The position numbers and the translations under genes were made by a program. Below the pieces are notes generated by a model. That model was given only the letters and a program-made list of their open reading frames with translations, made no database searches and had not been told where the DNA came from. A stretch of DNA of 64,000 bases from Cellulomonas marina (GTDB lineage Bacteria > Actinomycetota > Actinomycetes > Actinomycetales > Cellulomonadaceae): NCBI RefSeq assembly GCF_900111925.1, contig NZ_FOKA01000002.1, forward strand, positions 186,001-250,000. The letters run 5' to 3'. Shown in pieces: positions 1 to 7,795 of this stretch (positions are counted from its first letter, which is position 1; each line of letters opens with the position of its first letter).

Positions 1-1
1 C

Positions 2-448
2 CTGCGGCGCTCGGCCGAGGGGGGCCTCGTGCTGGCGGCGGTCGGGCCCGTGACGGCCAGGCCGCTGCTCGAGCACGGGGCGCAGCCCCTCGTGCCGGAC
101 CGCGGCCGGCTCGGCTCGCTCGTGCGCGCCGTCGTCACCCACTACGGCGGGCTGGAGGCGCTGCGGACCGTCGCCGGACCGCTGCACGTGCACCGCAACG
201 CCGCCGTCCTCGACGGGCACGTGCTGCCCCTGACCCCCTCGGGCCTGGAGGTGCTGCGGCTGCTGGCCCGCGCCCGCGGACGCGTCGTCGCCCGGGAGGA
301 GCTGCTGGCGGTGCTGCCCGGCGCCTCGACGGACGGCCACGCCCTCGACGTGGCCGTCGCCCGGCTGCGCGAGGCGACCGGGAGCCGCACCCTGATCCGC
401 ACGGTGGTCAAGCGCGGCTACCGGCTCGAGCTCGAGGAGACCCCGTGA
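2..448 (+). CDS. hemD: Uroporphyrinogen-III synthase / winged-helix fusion (3' part only)
   Basis: The gene enters from the left edge in frame 2, so its N-terminus is missing. The visible start of the frame (AAVGPVTARPLLEHG, then a run ending ALRTVAGPLHVH) looks like the end of a HemD domain, which cyclises hydroxymethylbilane to uroporphyrinogen III. It is followed by about 80 residues resembling an OmpR-type winged helix (VLPLTPSGLEVLRLLARARG, then IRTVVKRGYRLELEE at the C-terminus). Such HemD-winged-helix fusions are known in actinobacteria. The stop overlaps the GTG start of the next gene (GTGA), a sirohydrochlorin chelatase, which fits a siroheme (nitrite/sulfite reductase cofactor) operon. 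Whether the C-terminal domain binds DNA is not shown by the sequence. Confidence 0.8.
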   Translation: MRRSAEGGLVLAAVGPVTARPLLEHGAQPLVPDRGRLGSLVRAVVTHYGGLEALRTVAGPLHVHRNAAVLDGHVLPLTPSGLEVLRLLARARGRVVAREELLAVLPGASTDGHALDVAVARLREATGSRTLIRTVVKRGYRLELEETP

Positions 449-1311
449 CGTCCCGCACCACCCCCGCCCCGCCCGTGCTCGTCGGGTGCTCGCACGGCAC
501 CGACGACGCGGAGGGGCGGCGCGCCATCGCCTCCGTCCTCGACGCGGTCCGCGTGGCGCGGCCGTACCTCGACGTGCGGGAGGCGTTCGTCGACGTGCAG
601 ACGCCCGAGGTCGCCGACGTGGTGACGGGTGCCCTGGCGGACGCCGACCGCGCTGTGGTGGTCCCGCTGCTGCTGTCCGTCGGGTTCCACACGGGCGTCG
701 ACATCGCGGGGGCCGTCGACCGGCCCGGCGCCGCGGCGGCGGCCCCGCTGGGGCCCGACGAGCGCCTCGTCGACGTGCTCGTCGACCGGCTGACCGGCGC
801 CGGGCTCGGGCCCGACGACGCGGTCGTGCTCGCGGCGGCCGGCTCGAGCGTGCCGGCCGCGGCAGCGGCGGTGCAGGAGGTGCGGGCCGCGCTGGCCCGG
901 CGGCTGGGGCGGGAGGTCGCCGTCGGCTACGGCGCCGGGGCCGAGCCGCGCGTCCCGGACGCCGTCGCGGCGGCGCGGGCCGACCTGGCGCCCGGCGGGC
1001 GGGTCGTCATCGCGTCCTACCTGCTGGCGCCCGGCTTCTTCCACGACCGCCTGCTGGCGGCCGGAGCCGACGTCGTCAGCGACCCGCTGGCACCGGACCC
1101 CCGTCTGGCGGCGGTCGTGCTCGACCGCTTCGACGCGGCGGCGACGGGTCTCGTCGGGCAGGTCGAGGCGAGCACGGCGGCGGCGGCAGCGGCGGCCGAC
1201 CGGCGCCGGACCGGCCGGCGGCGACGGGCGCGCCGCGCGCTGGTCCCGCTCGTCGCCGGAGTGGCGGCCACGGCGGCGCTCGTCGGGATGGGGCGTCGCA
1301 CGGAGGGCTGA
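445..1311 (+). CDS. Sirohydrochlorin chelatase (CbiX/SirB family) with basic-hydrophobic tail
   Basis: A 288-residue CbiX-like protein expected to insert Fe2+ or Co2+ into sirohydrochlorin. The N-terminal metal-site motif GCSHGTDD and the later LLSVGFHTGVDI carry the expected histidines, and a second half-domain follows (VLAAAGSS, ASYLLAPGFFHDRL). The GTG start overlaps the hemD stop by 4 bp, so the two genes are probably co-translated. The last ~50 residues are unusual: an alanine run, a strongly basic stretch (RRTGRRRRARRA) and a hydrophobic segment (LVPLVAGVAATAALVGMG), which could be a C-terminal membrane anchor. Family assignment is solid; the metal used and the role of the tail are inference. 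Confidence 0.85.
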   Translation: MTSRTTPAPPVLVGCSHGTDDAEGRRAIASVLDAVRVARPYLDVREAFVDVQTPEVADVVTGALADADRAVVVPLLLSVGFHTGVDIAGAVDRPGAAAAAPLGPDERLVDVLVDRLTGAGLGPDDAVVLAAAGSSVPAAAAAVQEVRAALARRLGREVAVGYGAGAEPRVPDAVAAARADLAPGGRVVIASYLLAPGFFHDRLLAAGADVVSDPLAPDPRLAAVVLDRFDAAATGLVGQVEASTAAAAAAADRRRTGRRRRARRALVPLVAGVAATAALVGMGRRTEG

Positions 1312-1402
1312 TCCGAACAGGGGCCGTCCGGGGGCAGATCCTGGGCCGATCGGGGGACCTCCGTCCCTCAAGAGAGGGCCTCCGGTGGCCGACGGTGAGG
1401 GC
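1312..1402 (+). other. Intergenic region with a small hairpin
   Basis: Between the chelatase and a 35-codon ORF. It holds a short perfect inverted repeat (CCCTC at 1365-1369, loop AAGA, GAGGG at 1374-1378) and G-runs, but no convincing -10 box. Nothing else recognised. Confidence 0.3.
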
Positions 1403-1510
1403 ATGAGCACCACAGCCACCCCCGCCCTCGGCCGGACACTCGCTCGCGCGCTGGAGCAGACCCGCACCCGCGGTGACGCCGACGAGGAGCTCCCGCCCTT
1501 CTGGGACTGA
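1403..1510 (+). CDS. Small ORF, 35 codons, unknown
   Basis: ATG to TGA encodes a 35-residue peptide beginning MSTTATPALGRTLARALEQ and ending in an acidic tail (DADEELPPFWD). It fills the gap between the chelatase gene and the convergent YidD-like gene. The Shine-Dalgarno-like GGTGAGG sits too close to the ATG, so translation is uncertain. No family recognised. It could be a small protein, or a chance ORF in a 3' UTR. Confidence 0.3.
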   Translation: MSTTATPALGRTLARALEQTRTRGDADEELPPFWD

Positions 1511-1561
1511 CCGCCCCACCGGCGCCGGCACCGGCACCAACACGGGCTGCCGGCGCCGCCG

Positions 1562-1840
1562 TCAGAAGCGGAACGGGATGGGGATGCCGCCGCAGCAGCA
1601 CACGCCGCGCACGTCACCCGCCTGCAGCAGCCGGAAGGCCTGGGCGCACGCCGCGAACCGCACGACCGTCGGGACGACCGACCGGACGACGCCGCGACGG
1701 CGCACGTAGCCCTCGACGGCGCCCGAGCAGGAGTCCCCGCCGTGCGCGAGCCGGTGGGCGCAGGCCCCGTGCTTGCGCGGGGACAGGTGCCGGCGGTAGG
1801 CCTCGATGCCCCGGACGGTCAGGCGGGCGGCAGGTGTCAT
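1562..1840 (-). CDS. yidD: YidD-like membrane protein insertion efficiency factor
   Basis: A 92-residue basic protein. The N-terminal stretch VRGIEAYRRHLSPRKHGACA matches the amphipathic start of YidD-family proteins, which assist YidC/Sec insertion of membrane proteins. The middle HGGDSCSGAVEGY and the Cys-rich end (GVCCCGGIPIPF) fit the variant form seen in some bacteria rather than the classic CRFxPTCS form. The ATG at 1840 lies 6 nt downstream of a TACCGT -10 box (1852-1847, minus strand), which predicts a leaderless mRNA. It is divergent from the GT9 gene. Usual yidD neighbours (rnpA, yidC, rpmH) are absent. Confidence 0.72.
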   Translation of the reverse strand: MTPAARLTVRGIEAYRRHLSPRKHGACAHRLAHGGDSCSGAVEGYVRRRGVVRSVVPTVVRFAACAQAFRLLQAGDVRGVCCCGGIPIPFRF

Positions 1841-1923
1841 CCTCCGACGGTACGGGTCCCACCGCCCGGCGCCAGCGGGGGCGACGCCCGGCGCGGGGCG
1901 GGTGACCGCCCTAGCATCGCCGC

Positions 1924-1983
1924 GTGCTCGCAGCCCTCCTCCTCGCCGCCGCCTGCCCGACCGTCCCGGGACCCGGCGCGTGA
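1924..1983 (+). CDS. Possible 19-residue leader ORF upstream of the GT9 gene
   Basis: A GTG at 1924 opens a 19-codon frame (VLAALLLAAACPTVPGPGA) whose TGA overlaps the GTG start of the glycosyltransferase at 1980. A TAGCAT -10-like box (1912-1917) ends 6 nt before the GTG, the same geometry seen at many gene starts in this window, so the mRNA may begin at this codon. The frame would then couple translation into the GT9 gene. The peptide resembles a short hydrophobic leader with a cysteine. It could also be coincidence. Confidence 0.25.
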   Translation: MLAALLLAAACPTVPGPGA

Positions 1984-2975
1984 GGCGGCTCGGTCCCGCG
2001 GACGGCACCCCGGAGGTCGTGGCCGTCCGGACGCTGAAGATGGGCGACCTGCTCGTCGCGGTGCCCGCCGTGCACGCCCTGCGACGGGCCTTCCCGGGGC
2101 ACCGCCTCGTCCTGGCGGTGCCGGGGTGGTTGGAGGAGCTCGTCGACCTCGTCGGCGGCGTTGACGCGCTGCTGCCGGCGCGCGGGCTGGACGGGCCGCT
2201 CGACCTGCCGCCGGGGCGCGCGGACGTCGCCGTGAACCTGCACGGCGACGGCCCCGACAGCCGCGGCGTCGTGGCGGCCCTGGGCGCGCGCCGCACGCTC
2301 GGCCACCGGGGTCCGGGCACGGAGGACGGACCACCGTGGCGGCACGGCATCCACGAGCGGGAGCGCTGGGCGCGGCTGCTGCGGGGGCACGGCATCGACG
2401 CCGACGCCGCCGACCTGGGGCTGCTGCCCCCGACGGTCCCGTCGCCGCGGCCCGGGGCGACGGTCGTCCACGTGGGGGCGTTCCACGGTGCGCGGCAGTG
2501 GCCGGTCGAACGCTTCGCGGCGGTCGTGCGGGCGCTGCGCGCGCGGGGCGACGAGGTCGTGCTCACCGGCAGCGCCGCCGAGGCGCCCCGGGCCGGTGCG
2601 GTGGCCTCGGCCGCGGGGCTCGACGAGCGGCACGTCCTCGCGGGGGCTCTCGGGCTCGGCGCGCTCGCCGCCCTCGTGCACGACGCCGCCCTCGTCGTGA
2701 CCGCCGACACCGGCGTGGCCCACCTGGCGTCGGCGTACGGCGTGCCGTCGGTCGTGCTGTTCGGTCCCGCCCCGCCGGAGGAGTGGGGGCCGCCCGCGGA
2801 CGGGCCGCACGTCGTGCTGACGGACGCCCGGGTGCGCCGGGGGGAGACGTTCGCCGACGACCCGGATCCCGCGCTGCTGGCCGTCGGGGTCGAGGACGTC
2901 CTCGCCGCGGCCGACGCGCTGCGGGGCGTCCCGGCCCGTCGGCGCTACCCGGTCCTGCCCGCGGGGGTCGCGTGA
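1980..2975 (+). CDS. Glycosyltransferase family 9 (heptosyltransferase-like)
   Basis: A 331-residue protein of the ADP-heptose:LPS heptosyltransferase fold. The N-terminus VVAVRTLKMGDLLVAVPAVH is the typical first Rossmann strand and loop, and DTGVAHLASAYGVPSVVLFG near the C-terminus is the family's sugar-nucleotide binding signature. Actinobacteria lack LPS, so the acceptor is probably a cell-wall or extracellular glycan (inference). The GTG at 1980 was chosen because upstream codons do not look coding and it overlaps the stop of a short ORF. The stop overlaps the GTG of the phosphoesterase gene, so the two are likely one operon. Confidence 0.85.
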   Translation: MRRLGPADGTPEVVAVRTLKMGDLLVAVPAVHALRRAFPGHRLVLAVPGWLEELVDLVGGVDALLPARGLDGPLDLPPGRADVAVNLHGDGPDSRGVVAALGARRTLGHRGPGTEDGPPWRHGIHERERWARLLRGHGIDADAADLGLLPPTVPSPRPGATVVHVGAFHGARQWPVERFAAVVRALRARGDEVVLTGSAAEAPRAGAVASAAGLDERHVLAGALGLGALAALVHDAALVVTADTGVAHLASAYGVPSVVLFGPAPPEEWGPPADGPHVVLTDARVRRGETFADDPDPALLAVGVEDVLAAADALRGVPARRRYPVLPAGVA

Positions 2976-3505
2976 GCGCCGGTCCCCTGCGGCTGCTGCT
3001 CCTCGCCGACACCCACGTCCCGCGCCGCGCCCGTGACCTGCCGGCGCAGGTCTGGGCTGCGGTCGACGCCGCCGACGTGGTCGTGCACGCGGGCGACTGG
3101 GTGGACGTCGCGCTGCTCGACGCGCTCGAGGAGCGGACGGCCGCCGGCGGCGCGCGCCTCGTCGGGGTGTGGGGCAACAACGACGGCCCGGCGCTGCGCG
3201 CGCGGCTGCCGGAGGTGGCCCGGGTCGACCTGGACGGGCTGGCGCTGGCCGTCGTGCACGAGACGGGTCCCGCCGCGGGCCGCGAGGCGCGCTGCGCGGC
3301 GGCGTACGAGGGCGCGGACGTGCTCGTCTTCGGCCACTCCCACATCCCGTGGGACTCGACGGCCGCGACGGGCCTGCGCCTGCTCAACCCCGGCTCGCCG
3401 ACCGACCGCCGCCGGCAGCCCACCTGCACCTACGTCACGGCGTCGGTGACGGGCGGGCGCCTGGCCGACGTCGCGCTGCACCACCTCCCGCCGCGGGCGC
3501 ACTGA
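2972..3505 (+). CDS. YfcE/MJ0936-type metallophosphoesterase
   Basis: A 177-residue calcineurin-like phosphoesterase. Metal-binding motifs appear in order: LADTHVPRR (DxH), HAGDWVD (GD), WGNNDG (GNxD/N), VVHE and FGHSHIPW (GHTH-type). The length fits the YfcE/MJ0936 family of small phosphodiesterases; the physiological substrate is unknown. The GTG start overlaps the GT9 stop by 4 bp. It is convergent with the DUF58-cluster membrane protein. Confidence 0.88.
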   Translation: MSAGPLRLLLLADTHVPRRARDLPAQVWAAVDAADVVVHAGDWVDVALLDALEERTAAGGARLVGVWGNNDGPALRARLPEVARVDLDGLALAVVHETGPAAGREARCAAAYEGADVLVFGHSHIPWDSTAATGLRLLNPGSPTDRRRQPTCTYVTASVTGGRLADVALHHLPPRAH

Positions 3506-3518
3506 CGGGCGGTCGTCG

Positions 3519-3543
3519 CCCGGCGCGGGGGGTCAGCGCCGGG
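3519..3543. terminator. Hairpin between convergent genes
   Basis: Perfect 8-bp inverted repeat: CCCGGCGC (3519-3526), 9-nt loop, GCGCCGGG (3536-3543). It lies between the phosphoesterase stop and the end of the oppositely oriented membrane-protein gene, whose stop codon is in the loop. No T-tract follows, as is usual in such GC-rich genomes. It probably works in both directions. Confidence 0.45.
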
Positions 3544-4087
3544 CCGTCACGAGCGCCAGTCCCCCGAGGGCGAGGACCGCGCCGAGCGCGGCCGCCGTGC
3601 TCGGCGGGCGGTCGCCGAGCAGCGCCGCGAGCACCGCGAGGGCCTGCGCCCCGACCTGCACGACGAGCAGCCGGCGCACGAGGCGCGCCAGGAGGAGCCG
3701 GTCCACCACCGCGCGCGCCGGGACCGCGGCGGCCGTGCGCAGCGCGACGAGCGCGACCGGCACGAGCAGGACCAGCGCGTGCAGGCGCGGCCCCTGCACG
3801 GGTCCGGCGAGCAGCACGCCGACCAGGACGCCGCCGAGCGCCACGCCGACGAGCAGCGCCGAGGGCCGCACCGCCACCGCGGCGCCGAGCAGCAGCCCGA
3901 CCGCGAGGAGGCGCCCGCCGCCCGCGGGCACGAGCGCGACCGCCAGCGCGAGGGCGAGGCCGCCGGCGGCACGCAGGAGCCAGGCCGGCACGAGCCCCGG
4001 CACCTCGACCCGGACGGCGTCGTCCCGGCCCGCGCGTGCGTCCCGTCCCACGGTGGCGTGGCGGCCCGCCGCGCCGTCCCCGCTCAC
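3533..4087 (-). CDS. Small multi-pass membrane protein of the MoxR/DUF58 cluster
   Basis: A 184-residue hydrophobic protein with about five predicted membrane segments (for example LALALAVALVPAGGG, LLLGAAVAVRPSALLVGVAL, ALVLLVPVALVALRTAAAV, ALGAVLALGGLALV). The first ~30 residues are charged and probably cytoplasmic. The GTG at 4087 overlaps the DUF58 stop codon (GTGA), so it is the last gene of the DUF4129-MoxR-DUF58 operon. No named family recognised. MoxR-DUF58 operons often end with membrane proteins of unknown function. Confidence 0.72.
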   Translation of the reverse strand: MSGDGAAGRHATVGRDARAGRDDAVRVEVPGLVPAWLLRAAGGLALALAVALVPAGGGRLLAVGLLLGAAVAVRPSALLVGVALGGVLVGVLLAGPVQGPRLHALVLLVPVALVALRTAAAVPARAVVDRLLLARLVRRLLVVQVGAQALAVLAALLGDRPPSTAAALGAVLALGGLALVTARR

Positions 4088-5490
4088 CACTTCATCCCCG
4101 AGCCGCCCGGCGCGGTCGCGGGGCTCACGCCCGCGCCCGGCCGCCCCGTCGCGCCGGGGCGGGGCCGCAGCCGCGTGAGCGCCGCCAGCCGCGCCGCGCG
4201 CGCACCCGCCGCGTCGGCAGCAGGACCGTCGACGGACCAGGCCACGAGCTCGACGCCCGTGCGGACGAGGGCGGCCAGGCGGTCCTCGCGCTCGAGCAGC
4301 ACGAGGCGCAGCGCGGTGCGCACCGCGGTGCTCCGGGCGCGCGGGACGGGCAGCACGTCGACGGCCACGACGCGGTGCCCCGCGCGCCGCCAGCCGTGCG
4401 CGAGCCGGGCGGCCTCGTCGTCGAGGAACGTGGACAGGACGACGACGAGCGCGCCGGCGGGCACGTGCGGTGCGCGGCGCCGCGGGGCCGGACGGTCCTG
4501 GGGGGCCGCCGCGGCGAGCCGGCGGACGAGCCGCTGCAGGTGCCGGCGCCCGCCCCCGGCGGGCACGGGCCGGCCGTGCCGGCCCAGGTCCTCGAGCGCG
4601 ACGCGGTCGCCCTGCTCGAGGTACCGGCGGGCGAGGGCCGCCCCGGCTGCGCGGGCGACGTCCAGGGAGGTGCGCACGTCGTCGGGCACCGGGAGGACGC
4701 CGGACCACGTCGCCGGGTCGGGGCCCACCTCGTCGCGCGAGTCCAGGACGAGGACGACCGAGGCCTCGGCCGTGGCCAGGCTGCGCCGCACGTGCAGCTC
4801 GTGCACGACGCCGCCCGTGGCCGCGCTGCGGCGGACGGTCGTGCGCCAGTCCACGCGCCGCAGCCGCTCGCCGGGCTGCCAGCGCGCGACGTCGAGGGGG
4901 TCGGTGCCGTGACCGGGGCGACGGTCGTCGTGCGGGCCCGTCGCGCCGCGCAGGCGCCACGGGAGGGGGGCGGCGGGCAGCAGCGCGACGGCGGGCAGGA
5001 CGAGGACCGGCAGCGGCTGGCCCGCCACGGGCCCGGAGGCCACCGCACCCTCCGTCCCGAGGGCGAGGGCGTCGGCGGCGAGCAGGGGGTGCAGGCCCGT
5101 CCGGGCGGTACGGGCCCGGACGGGCACCTCCGTCCGCGCCGCGTCGAGGAGCAGGTGCCGTTCGCCCGGCCCCCGCAGCCGGACGTGCACCGCGTCGGTG
5201 CCCGCCGGGACGGCGAGCGCGAGGCGGGCGGGCACCTCCGCGCCCGCCGTCCCCTCGTGCCCCGCGGTGACCTGCGCACCGGGCGGGAGCGACGGTCGTC
5301 GGACGAGCAGCCCCCACGCGCCGTGCGCGAGCGGCGGGACGGCGAGCACGGCGAGCACGGCGAGGTCCGGGCGGCCGGCGAGCACGGCGACGAGCGCGGC
5401 GCCGACGCCGAGCGCGCTCGAGGTGCGGGCCCAGGTGGTCGAGCCCCAGGCCCCGGGCGACCCCCCGCGCGCCCCGGTCGCCGTGCTCAC
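4084..5490 (-). CDS. DUF58 domain protein
   Basis: A 468-residue protein with two N-terminal membrane segments (residues ~25-70) followed by a large soluble part. The stretch DPLDVARWQPGERLRRVDW is the hallmark of DUF58, and the region after it (VVLVLDSRDEV ... GALVVVLSTFLDD) looks like a von Willebrand A-type fold. DUF58 proteins are typically partners of MoxR ATPases, the gene directly upstream (10-bp gap). GTG start at 5490. The C-terminal tail is Arg/Pro/Gly rich. The function of MoxR/DUF58 pairs in actinobacteria (assembly or maturation of envelope proteins) is inferred from the family only. Confidence 0.85.
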   Translation of the reverse strand: MSTATGARGGSPGAWGSTTWARTSSALGVGAALVAVLAGRPDLAVLAVLAVPPLAHGAWGLLVRRPSLPPGAQVTAGHEGTAGAEVPARLALAVPAGTDAVHVRLRGPGERHLLLDAARTEVPVRARTARTGLHPLLAADALALGTEGAVASGPVAGQPLPVLVLPAVALLPAAPLPWRLRGATGPHDDRRPGHGTDPLDVARWQPGERLRRVDWRTTVRRSAATGGVVHELHVRRSLATAEASVVLVLDSRDEVGPDPATWSGVLPVPDDVRTSLDVARAAGAALARRYLEQGDRVALEDLGRHGRPVPAGGGRRHLQRLVRRLAAAAPQDRPAPRRRAPHVPAGALVVVLSTFLDDEAARLAHGWRRAGHRVVAVDVLPVPRARSTAVRTALRLVLLEREDRLAALVRTGVELVAWSVDGPAADAAGARAARLAALTRLRPRPGATGRPGAGVSPATAPGGSGMKW

Positions 5491-5500
5491 GTGGCGGCGC

Positions 5501-6502
5501 TCACGAGGCGGCGCGTGCGGACGGCGGCGTGGGGGTGGCGGCCAGGGCCGCGCGCACCACGACCTCGGGTGCCAGGCCCGAGGCCCAGGCCCCGGGAGCG
5601 AGCGTGAGGCGGTGCGCCAGCACGGGCACGGCCACGGCCTTGACGTCCTCCGGCAGCGTCACCGCGCGCCCGTCGAGGACGGCCCGCGCCCGGGCGACGA
5701 GGAGCAGCGCCTGGCACCCGCGCGGGGAGGCACCCACCTCCACGGCCTCGTGCCGCCGGGTCGCCGCCGCGAGGTCGACGCAGTAGCCCAGCACGTCGTC
5801 GTCGACGTCGACCGCCTCCACCCCCGCCTGCATCGCCAGGACCTGCGCCGGCGTCGTCACCGCCGCGACGTCCGCGCGCTCCTGCCGCCGGGCGGTCCGG
5901 CGGCGGAGCACCTCGACCTCGCCGTCGCGCTCCGGGTACCCCACCGCGAGCCGGACGAGGAAACGGTCGAGCTGCGCCTCCGGCAGCGGGTAGGTGCCCT
6001 CGTACTCGACGGGGTTGGCGGTCGCGACGACGTGGAAGGGCGCCGGCAGCGGGTACGACGTGCCCTCGACGGACACCTGCCGCTCCGCCATCGCCTCGAG
6101 GAGCGCCGACTGCGTGCGGGGCGCGGTGCGGTTGATCTCGTCGGCGAGCAGCAGACCGGTGAAGACCGGCCCGGGCCGGAACTCGAACCGCGTCTGCGCC
6201 GGGTCGTAGACCGAGGAGCCGGTGATGTCGGCCGGGAGGAGGTCCGGCGTGCACTGCAGGCGGGTGAAGCGCAGGCCCAGGGCGCCGGCGAGCGACCGGG
6301 CCGCCAGCGTCTTGCCGAGTCCGGGGACGTCCTCGAAGAGCACGTGCCCGCCGGCCAGCACGGCGGCGAGCGCCAGCCCGAGCGCGTCGTCCATGCCCAC
6401 CGCGACCGTGCGCACGGCGTCGAGCACCCGCGCCCCGAGGCGGGCGACCTCGGCCACGGGCAGCGGCTCGGCCGGCGGGCTGGGGGTGGACGGCTCGGTC
6501 AC
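5501..6502 (-). CDS. MoxR-family AAA+ ATPase
   Basis: A 333-residue AAA_3 ATPase. Walker A is GLGKT (residues 61-65, within FEDVPGLGKT), Walker B is LLLADEINR, the sensor region is VVATANPVEYEGTYPLPEAQ, and an arginine-rich AAA lid follows. MoxR proteins act as chaperone-like ATPases that help cofactor insertion or complex assembly, usually with VWA or DUF58 partners, as here. The GTG start at 6502 overlaps the stop of the upstream gene by 4 bp, so the cluster is almost certainly one transcript. Confidence 0.92.
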   Translation of the reverse strand: MTEPSTPSPPAEPLPVAEVARLGARVLDAVRTVAVGMDDALGLALAAVLAGGHVLFEDVPGLGKTLAARSLAGALGLRFTRLQCTPDLLPADITGSSVYDPAQTRFEFRPGPVFTGLLLADEINRTAPRTQSALLEAMAERQVSVEGTSYPLPAPFHVVATANPVEYEGTYPLPEAQLDRFLVRLAVGYPERDGEVEVLRRRTARRQERADVAAVTTPAQVLAMQAGVEAVDVDDDVLGYCVDLAAATRRHEAVEVGASPRGCQALLLVARARAVLDGRAVTLPEDVKAVAVPVLAHRLTLAPGAWASGLAPEVVVRAALAATPTPPSARAAS

Positions 6503-7041
6503 GCGGTGCCTCCTCGGGCGACGGGCGGTGCGGTGGACGAGGCGGTGGACTTGGCGGTCGTCGGCCCACCGGGAGGGGCGCCCGCCGGGCGCAGCCGCTC
6601 GAGCGCGTCCAGCGCGGCGACGGCGGCGCCTGTGCGGGGAGGCGCAGCCGTGCCCAGGGTCGCGGCGACGGCCGGCCCGAGGGCGGCGACGACCGAAGCC
6701 GCGTCGTCCGGGTCCACGCCGACGGCCCGCAGCCGCACGTGTGCGGCGGCCTGCAGCCGGCGGTGGAACCCGAGGCCGACGTCGCCCCCGCGCGTGGTGA
6801 GGACCCACACGAGGTCGCCGACGTCCGTGCGCGCGCCGGGGACCGGCGGCGGCTCGGGCCGGGGCAGGACGGGGTCCGGGGGCGGGTCGGCCCGCACGAC
6901 GAGGGCCGTCGCGACGAGGACCGCCAGGGCGAGCAGGCCGACGGTCGCCGTCCTGAGGCCGGCGGCCCACGTCAGGCCGGCCACCACGGCGGCGAGCAGC
7001 ACGCCGCCCGCCGCGCGGTCCCGGCGCCACGGACGCCTCAC
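6499..7041 (-). CDS. Membrane protein between DUF4129 and MoxR genes, unknown
   Basis: A 180-residue protein with two N-terminal membrane segments (GGVLLAAVVAGLTWAAG and TVGLLALAVLVATALVV), a Pro-rich linker and a soluble C-terminal part. The soluble part contains GDLVWVLTTRGGDVGLGFHR and a low-complexity tail. Its position is where DUF4350 proteins often sit in actinobacterial MoxR clusters, but I cannot see a DUF4350 signature. The GTG at 7041 overlaps the DUF4129 stop (GTGA), and its own stop overlaps the moxR start. Coupling on both sides suggests a stoichiometric partner of MoxR. Confidence 0.7.
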   Translation of the reverse strand: MRRPWRRDRAAGGVLLAAVVAGLTWAAGLRTATVGLLALAVLVATALVVRADPPPDPVLPRPEPPPVPGARTDVGDLVWVLTTRGGDVGLGFHRRLQAAAHVRLRAVGVDPDDAASVVAALGPAVAATLGTAAPPRTGAAVAALDALERLRPAGAPPGGPTTAKSTASSTAPPVARGGTA

Positions 7042-7775
7042 GCCCGCACGCGCCAGTCGCGGGCGAGAGTCACCAGGCACGCACGGGCGAGGGCGACCTC
7101 GTCGGCGTCGAGGCGCGCCGCCGGACCGACGCCGTAGCGGGCCCGCTGGTAGAGCCGGAGCAGCGTGCGGACGGCGTCGGGCTCGGCGTCGGTGGCGGCG
7201 AGCACGGCGGCCGTGAGCTCGCTCGACGTCCAGGTCACCGCACGCGGGACGCCGCTCTCGGCGGCGGCCCTCTCGACCGCCAACCAGGCGGCGACGACGT
7301 CGTCGCCACCCGCGCCGGGCGCGTCCAGGCGAGCCAGCGCCGCGGTCGCGGCTCGGTGCAGGGCCGGCAGGTCGGGCACGAGCGTGTCGCCGCCGGCCCC
7401 GGCGTCCCCCGGCGCGAGGTCGCCGTCGGCGGCCGTACCGGTCTGCCCGCGCTCGCGGGCCTGCCGGCGGACGACGCGCACCACCCAGCGGGCCACGAGG
7501 ACCGCGAGCACCGCGAGCGCGAGGACGGCCGCGACACGCAGGGCACCCGACGGGGCGTCGCCGGCGGTGGGTGCGCCGCTCTCGGCGCCGGGGACGGCGA
7601 CCGGGGTGGGCAGCGGTGCGGGTGGGGGAGCGATCGGCGCGAACGCGTCGAGGCGCGCCGGGCCGGTGGTCCAGTCCGCGCCGGCCGCGGCCCCGACCAC
7701 GACGAGGACCCCGGCGGCCACCAGCGTCAGCGCGACCACGGCGGCGCGGCGGGCCTCGCGGCGGTCGGGCGGCAC
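7038..7775 (-). CDS. DUF4129 domain protein (first gene of MoxR operon)
   Basis: A 245-residue protein with an N-terminal membrane segment (VVALTLVAAGVLVVVGAA), a Pro/Ala-rich extracytoplasmic loop, a second membrane segment (VAAVLALAVLAVLVARWVV) and a cytoplasmic C-terminus. The C-terminus carries the DUF4129-like core (AAWLAVERAAAESGVPR ... LLRLYQRARYGVG). The GTG at 7775 is 6 nt downstream of a TACGGT -10 box (7787-7782, minus strand), so the mRNA is probably leaderless and this promoter drives the whole cluster down to 3533. The role is unknown; conserved linkage with MoxR/DUF58 is the main clue. Confidence 0.75.
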   Translation of the reverse strand: MPPDRREARRAAVVALTLVAAGVLVVVGAAAGADWTTGPARLDAFAPIAPPPAPLPTPVAVPGAESGAPTAGDAPSGALRVAAVLALAVLAVLVARWVVRVVRRQARERGQTGTAADGDLAPGDAGAGGDTLVPDLPALHRAATAALARLDAPGAGGDDVVAAWLAVERAAAESGVPRAVTWTSSELTAAVLAATDAEPDAVRTLLRLYQRARYGVGPAARLDADEVALARACLVTLARDWRVRA

Positions 7776-7795
7776 GTCCCGACCGTACCCGCCGG

